NCBI GenBank assembly: GCA_900618425.1
Contig: UZAN01040684.1
Coordinates: 3,391-42,843 of the forward strand
DNA: 39,453 bases
Direction: 5' to 3'
From: Echinostoma caproni
Lineage: Eukaryota > Platyhelminthes > Trematoda > Plagiorchiida > Echinostomatidae
Of this stretch, positions 33,796 to 39,453 are shown in pieces (position 1 is the stretch's first letter; every line of letters begins with the position of its first letter). The translations under genes and the position numbers were made by a program. The notes beneath the pieces are model-generated. The model worked only from the letters and a program-made list of their open reading frames with translations. It was not told the origin of the DNA and searched no databases.

Positions 33796-36700
33796 TGGAT
33801 CGATGAGTTTGCACCGGTAACGGAAATCATCCTTATATACTTGTAGAACTCCACTATACAGGACAGCTTCGAATAACATGAGAAGAATCATTCCCCAGGC
33901 AGTTTTCGATGATTTCATGCGCCTGTTCGCTAGGATTAAAAATGACTGACCTGCGGTAATTATCCCTTTAGAAAGAAATGGATCGATTATACATCTAGTG
34001 AGCAGTCTTGAGAATGATTATGAGAAACCGAAATCGGCTACATTCTGCTTTTCTGTGGATTGGCGCGAAAACAACTACTGTGGATGACAATGATATATAT
34101 TTACTCGGTATTACAGATGAGGTTACTGTGACGAAAATGCACTTCCTGAGTAAAAGTATATGAATCAAGTGACAAAAGATCACCAGATACGCTTGCCTGA
34201 CGAGCGAAAAGGGGTTACGTGCTTCCACGGAAATTTTGTTCAGTCATTCATATACTACCTATTGTAAAAAATAGATAGATTGATATTTGGTATAGCCGAG
34301 AGGCGAAAGAATTTATTTATGACAAATGCATTTCGAACTTTCTCATTATGCTTACAAATATGCATAACAATGAAACTGCTCACTCGTTCCCATCGTGTAT
34401 CAAAATTCATTTCTAAACAGCGAATGACTATCAAGATGTGGCAGAGGTTTTTAACTGATCACACTGTTTTGTCACATAGCATAGCATTTGTGAGTGAAGT
34501 GCAAATTACAAATTTACTGTGTCAACAAGAAGCAGGTTGTAAGACGGGCAGCGGTACCACTGTGAGCATATTTTAAAAGACAAAGACATCCTGTGTCTGT
34601 TTGATCTATCACCAGTCTTTTTTCTCTCTCTCCGGTTCCGACTCACGGGCAGTGCGTTCATTAAAAGAAAAACAAAATGCCATGACAGATGCACCTTTTA
34701 TTCGTACCACATCGTGTAACTAGTCAGGTGTCACAGATGCGAAACTTTATGTCATTTTATTGGCTCCCACGTAGCCCATATCTGCTATTGTAAATTTGCC
34801 ACTCAGTCGTACTACCATATACCACAATCTGTTGCAAATTCGCAGACTTTACCCCGGGGAACACAAGCTAACTTTCGTTTACCATCGCACTCTCACACCC
34901 TCTTCCTCTCTGCTTGCCTCTCAACCGCCCAAAGTCAGATTAACAGTCTGAAGACAATGTAAATTTTGGTGATCACACACGATAACCGCGTAGGATGTCT
35001 CCTCTCTGCAAAATGTGGAGAGGATGGGTGGGAGATCGGTGGAATGAGCTGAATTGGACAGGAAATCGTGTAGATGGACAGAGAAGCGGTTCGCATAGAG
35101 GCGTCCGAAAGCAGCTTGTGCAATTGTTTTAGACCGTGTACCTTCCATGTATGTATGTGTGTGCGTGTGCACATGGATCAATCTGACCAGACCGTGAGTC
35201 CGTGCGATAAGAACTCTTCCTTCCAATCTATTTCACCCGTTTCATCAGTACTGCCTACCTACTCGTTTGCTGTTCGGGCCAGAACAAAGTTGACTGTTCT
35301 TGCTTTGGGTGCTGGTGGTGGTGATGCTGACAGTGTTAGTCTGATTTGGGAACTGAGACTAAAGGGAAACGAACCAATCAGAGCGTGGTCTTCTGTCGTC
35401 CATTACGGATGTATACATCCCTGCTGGGGCTTGAAAAGAACACACCTGTGTGTCTGTGCATACTATCTTTTGACCATAATATGAACAAACCAGTGTAACG
35501 ACCCCCGCTGAAGCACAGCTTTTGGCCGTATGTGTGTGTATGTGCCCCTTTCGACCGTTCCCTTATGATGACAGTTTATGATAGCCGGGCGCCATAACGG
35601 ATGTCTAACGCGTGTTTTGCTCATTTGATTGACACAGCACTATATGACTTGGCGTCAAGTGAACAAACATAACCATAACCACAACAGCGTCGCAGTAACG
35701 GCAAAGTAAGGGACAACGACAGGGAATGTCTCCCCGTAGGCGTGCGTCTGCTTTGGAACCGGGCAGAAGTCGTCCACTAGCGTGTGAGGCAGGTGGTGGA
35801 GCAATCTGGTGTCCATGTGGTCCGGGCAGACACTTACTTGGTAAAATGGAATAACAGGCGTCTGTTTGGGAGGTCAGCTATTGTATGCCAGTGCGAATGG
35901 GCATCCATAGTAAGTACACCGAGTGCCTATTGACAGTTAGGGCGGGGAAAGGTTCATTGTGGAGGGTAATAAAGTACAGACGGTGGCTTTACAATCTCTC
36001 CAGTACAAAGTTTACAGAACGCGCTAATTTAGCCGGCATCTGGATAGGTTGTCTCCAACACAGAGTGAAAGCATAGACAGATCGGTGGCCGGAACCGAGA
36101 AAACCGGTTGGACGAATTTGCAGAAACTGCTGAAACTGCTTGTCAATCAAATGTGAACGGGTTGCGTTATATCGATGACTACGGTGAAAGAAACTGTAAT
36201 AGATTGTACAAGGTCTAGAAAAATGTTTCACTTCTCTTTCCAGCCTACCGATAACTTAAATTTTGATCCCGCTAAATAATATAATGCAAACTTATCTGGA
36301 TAAGTAGAAACTATCGCGGGGGGTGGGTGGGAGGATGTTAAAATAACCATGTGTGTGTGCGTGCGAAATGTACGTAGAAAGTATCAATCAACAAAACGTT
36401 ACAAGACCATGTGTGAGCAAGGAACGAAGAATTACTGCTAAAATTCAGGAGGTGAACCGTCCCAAAGACTCCTACTAACAACCTGTCAAAGTATTTTGCA
36501 ACGAACGTGTTTCCAACTATGAAACAAGCTGCATTTTCGTAATTCGGCAAGTATAAAGTGAGTAATTTTGTACTAACACGGGGACGCCTTCGCGTCTGTC
36601 CACTCCACTTAATAGCCCCAAATTCATCTTTTGCCCACTATTTCACCTTCCAGCGCATATCAACTTGACAGTTCTGTTATGCAGTCGATTACCATTCCAA

Positions 36701-37197
36701 CATCTCCTGGTAACTAACCATACTTATCTCTCCCGTGTACATTTAGGATAGAAATAAGTGAGTAAACCACAGAGCCGTCCTGGTGATTAACGTGTTGAAA
36801 GACCTTTAAGTACCTCTAAACACCAATAAATTACGTAGAATATGACAGTTGAAACAACCTCGTGCCCGAAAATCTCTCAATCAGCTGGTTCATGACTTAA
36901 TGGTATATAATATTCTATTAGACCAAAATAATTGCCCGCATGCAACTCGACTACTATGATTGTGGTTGATGTCTTCCGGCAAGGCAATCATATAACAGAG
37001 GAAATATATAGTACAGACAAGTCAGTAACTTCCAATCAACAGAGTCAATGGCTTTAAACACTGAAACTTTTAGGAAGCAGTTAGCCTAATATGATAAAGA
37101 AAACAGCCGTCTAGTCTGTTTCTCTGTTTCATGCAACTATATTGCAAAAGAAACGATTATTTGATCAAGAAGAAAAATCAATTTTCATTAAAAGAAT
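33796..37197. other. Unannotated stretch, no confident gene
   Basis: The portion 34850-36080 is GC-richer, and several overlapping frames are open on both strands (plus 35074-35484, minus 35226-34921, plus 35885-36076). None has a family signature, and some cross GT-rich simple sequence near 35145-35172. Opposite-strand open frames in the same place point to base composition rather than genes. G-rich tracts occur near 36317-36333. Confidence 0.4.
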
Positions 37198-37209
37198 CTA
37201 GGCAATTAC

Positions 37210-37380
37210 CAACGGTAAATTTCCAAACCAACTGGCCTCTTTCCATAAGTAGTCTATAATCCGTCCCATGCCGTGGTTTATGACAATCGTGAACTTCACA
37301 TCAGAAACTGTTCGCATTCTGTTTTCAGAGAATATCCAAATCACAACGCCTCCAAATCGTGGCACAAGAGACATGGCTAC
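37210..37380 (-). other. Candidate internal coding exon (minus strand)
   Basis: On the minus strand a T-rich tract with TTTTTCAG ends at 37381, and TTG|GTAATT provides a donor after 37210. The 171 bp between is exactly 57 codons, phase 0 at both edges. The peptide begins VAMSLVPRFGGVVIWIF, passes through ENRMRTVSDVKFTIVI and ends at DYLWKEASWFGNLPL. The open frame extends upstream through the acceptor to 37587, where it is again hydrophobic. Residue mix is protein-like (several W, F, R), but no family is recognised. Support is the coincidence of a clean acceptor, a donor and a phase-0 length. Confidence 0.28.
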
Positions 37381-37587
37381 CTGAAAAACTAATGGAAAAA
37401 TATAAAACCAGAAATCGTTAATAATTCTGTCCTCGTTTGACGATGCGTTTCTGACACGGTTGATTTGTGCGTATCCAGTGTTGCCCACTTGTTGTGAAAC
37501 CATATGGTGCTCCGGGTAAATAAGTACACAAACTGATAAGGTAACCAGCTGCTCTCGAAACGCCTGGTCCGCTACAAATATGTTCAT

Positions 37588-39046
37588 TTCACAATGTTTC
37601 TCTGTGTTACTCGGACAGTGTAGCTTTCCTAAACTGAGAGCACATCAACGAATGATTACTAACTGGTGTACAAAGCGAATGCTCATTTGGCATAAATCTG
37701 CTACTCCACAGAGATCTGAGAAGCTCAAGGATGGTGATGAGCATGCCGAAGATTTGGGGCTCAGAATCATACTTCAATTCACTAAGGGGCTCAGTTCTCA
37801 CAAGTGTGATTCACCCTCTGTTCTACTGAGTGGATAAGAAAGGGAAATCGGTTTGCCAGAAAAAAAACCGAGAAGAATGTGATTCGATTGGGATAAGATA
37901 GATCACATAGGAAAAAGTTCAGTCTATATAAGTTTAGCCATATAATGAATTACTTTCGGGTTGTCTGTCTATTTCTCCTTAGCCGTTTGAGAGAGACCAG
38001 TTTTGGCAACCACCGTGGGAGAGAGCGAGTGAAAATAGATTCTGGAGAAACAAAAGTTTGTAAAGCAAAAACAGCGACTACTTGGTAGTTTTTCGGACTA
38101 AAAAGCTTTCTGTGTACGTGTTTCTTCAAAACGCTTTTCCGTTACATTCACCGCAAAGTTTCATTTATTCCACACATACATTGGTAACTGACTATGTCAC
38201 ATTACTCGATCAAATCGATTTGGACCATCAATATCTCGCAGTAGTCGTTTTATACCACCAGTAGTTGGGAATTACCTAACAGGGAACGGTGTTTTTACTA
38301 CAAACCATAATGTAAATTTAGTGCATTTCGTACGTGACAACATTAAAGAAGTTGACTTGACCGTGTAATTGACATTTATTTACTTATTTCTCAGGTTGAT
38401 CTCAAGAAAGAAAACTTTGAGGCTATTTTGTTTGAATCCGTAACGCTTCAAACGCGATTTTCACCCAGACTTCAGGTAAGGTGTGTCATATAATGCAGGT
38501 CCAAATGTGGTGTGTAGGTAACTGGACAGGTCAGGTGCTTTCCGAAAGTTGGCATTCATTCGACCCTGTACCGTACATCCATTGCTGATTCTGTCATCTG
38601 GAATTCCAGCCCAAAAGCAAAAGATGCAGACCTGATCGTTTCATGACAGATCTTCAAGGTATATTAACTGACCCAGTGCGCGCGAATTCAAAATTTATTG
38701 TGTTAATACTTGATTAAGCAGTTAGTATTCTCTTACCAGTCTGAACAAATTCTGTAAACTGTATAAACCAACAAATAATTCCCTTCGTATATTTGATTTT
38801 CATATCACACATTTTTTCGTTTATCATGGCAGTTAAAAAGTGCCACCCAATGTTCATAAAATCTGAGTACACGAGTAAAAATATTGCTTAAGAAAGTCAT
38901 ATATATTCTTTTTTATTCATTCACTCAAGATAGTATAAAAACAGCAGCACAACATGACTCGATCGACGTTTTCACGCTTGTCATTGCTAAAATCAACGCA
39001 TTCAGCCACTGTGTGTAATGATGGTCTCTAACTGAGCAACCATGTA
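37588..39046. other. Unannotated stretch, no gene seen
   Basis: A plus frame at 37580-37837 (with EKLKDGDEHAEDLGLRI) is unremarkable. No repeat or RNA gene recognised before the transposon end at 39047. Confidence 0.4.
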
Positions 39047-39453
39047 CAGTCAATCCCCTGCTATGTCGCACCCCTGAGAAGTCGCAGTTCCTGATACGTA
39101 CTCATTTGGTCGTTGACCGATACTCGGTACGACTATTGATCATCCACCCTGAAATGTCGCACCTAGTGTGATGCGTTCATGGTACTGTTTACTGATTTGA
39201 CAATCCTTGCGAGGAAGTCACACCGATGCAAGTGATCGGAGACAGTGTCATTTGACGTCAAAATGTGCAAGCGCTTATCGATCAGAGAGAAACAGAATGT
39301 GTTGGAAATGCTGAAACAGCCAGGTGCAACTCAGAGTCTCGTAGCCGAATCACCTGGAATTTCACGAAAAAACTGTCTACAATGTTGTATCCCATCGAAC
39401 GACTATCGGGGAATTTTTGAACGGAGAGTTCCCAATGGTGGAAAACATCGTAC
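39047..39453 (+). mobile_element. pogo/Tigger-like DNA transposon, left end (clipped by window)
   Basis: The element begins CAGTCAATCCCCTGCTATG directly after a TA dinucleotide (39045-39046), as expected for Tc1/mariner-superfamily insertion. Tigger and related pogo elements have a terminal repeat of the same type (CAGT followed by a CCCC-GCTAT word). Within the first 120 bp the word TGTCGCACC occurs twice (39064-39072, 39155-39163). A 15 bp motif, CCCTGA-A-GTCGCA, is present at 39072-39086 and 39147-39161 with two mismatches. These are candidate transposase-binding repeats. The transposase ORF starts at 39263. The right part, including the catalytic DDE domain and the other terminal repeat, is outside the window. 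Confidence 0.85.
39263..39453 (+). pseudogene. Tigger/pogo transposase N-terminus, frameshifted and partial
   Basis: ATG at 39263 has a favourable A at -3. The protein opens with KRLSIREKQNVLEMLKQ, then GATQSLVAE and GISRK, which is the first helix-turn-helix of the CENP-B N-terminal DNA-binding domain found in pogo/Tigger transposases and in the domesticated CENP-B and Jerky proteins. After ISRK the expected TVYNVV appears only in another frame. The run of A at 39367-39372 is six long where five would keep frame, so one extra base breaks the ORF. The frame otherwise stays open to the window edge in both readings. The slip could be real decay or a homopolymer sequencing error. In a living element this protein would bind the terminal repeats and cut the DNA. 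Confidence 0.82.

Noticed and set aside
34921..35484. 136-codon plus and 101-codon minus overlapping frames
   Set aside because: Both strands open in a GC-richer, GT-repeat-containing stretch. Best explained by base composition.
1..39453. CRISPR arrays, bacterial operons, rRNA, spliced-leader or snRNA genes
   Set aside because: None seen: no regularly spaced direct repeats, no Shine-Dalgarno-led gene series, and no recognisable structural RNA sequence.

Overview
This looks like a piece of eukaryotic nuclear DNA, most probably from a parasitic flatworm, with a digenean fluke favoured. The reasons are its moderately A+T-rich composition, many short microsatellites, no bacterial-style gene packing, tRNA-derived SINE-like sequences, and a Penelope-like element remnant with the GIY-YIG wording I associate with fluke copies. 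The species call is inference: no host gene in the window can be named.

Layout. Positions 1-5750 hold short microsatellites and otherwise nothing recognisable. Positions 5757-6470 (minus strand) carry a 5'-truncated, frameshifted Penelope-like retroelement: the end of its polyprotein with a GIY-YIG endonuclease. Positions 6480-11400 are unannotated sequence interrupted by a compound tetranucleotide array at 10052-10182. Positions 11406-11568 form a perfect 77 bp inverted repeat around a 9 nt loop, the most striking structure here. Positions 12010-12350 hold a tRNA-related SINE head and a GC-richer block of unknown origin. Positions 16318-16602 are the last part of a CR1/Jockey-type LINE reverse-transcriptase ORF. 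Further tRNA-related SINE-like sequences lie at 21780-21850, 30966-31030, 32975-33145 and 33730-33795. Between 24 and 38 kb there are a few possible host exons with splice-like edges (27382-27524, 28928-29106, 29237-29086, 37380-37210) and one small basic ORF (24695-24477). All are weak, because open frames of this size are close to chance expectation. At the right edge, 39047-39453, a pogo/Tigger-like DNA transposon enters the window with its terminal repeat and the CENP-B-type helix-turn-helix start of its transposase.

Taken together the window reads as intergenic DNA or a very long intron, seeded by at least four transposon classes (PLE, LINE, SINE, DNA transposon), all decayed or clipped. 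No operon-like or pathway-level organisation is visible, and I found no defensible evidence of a new multi-gene system. The best leads are the fold-back, the Tigger copy and its iterated subterminal motif, and the candidate exons.
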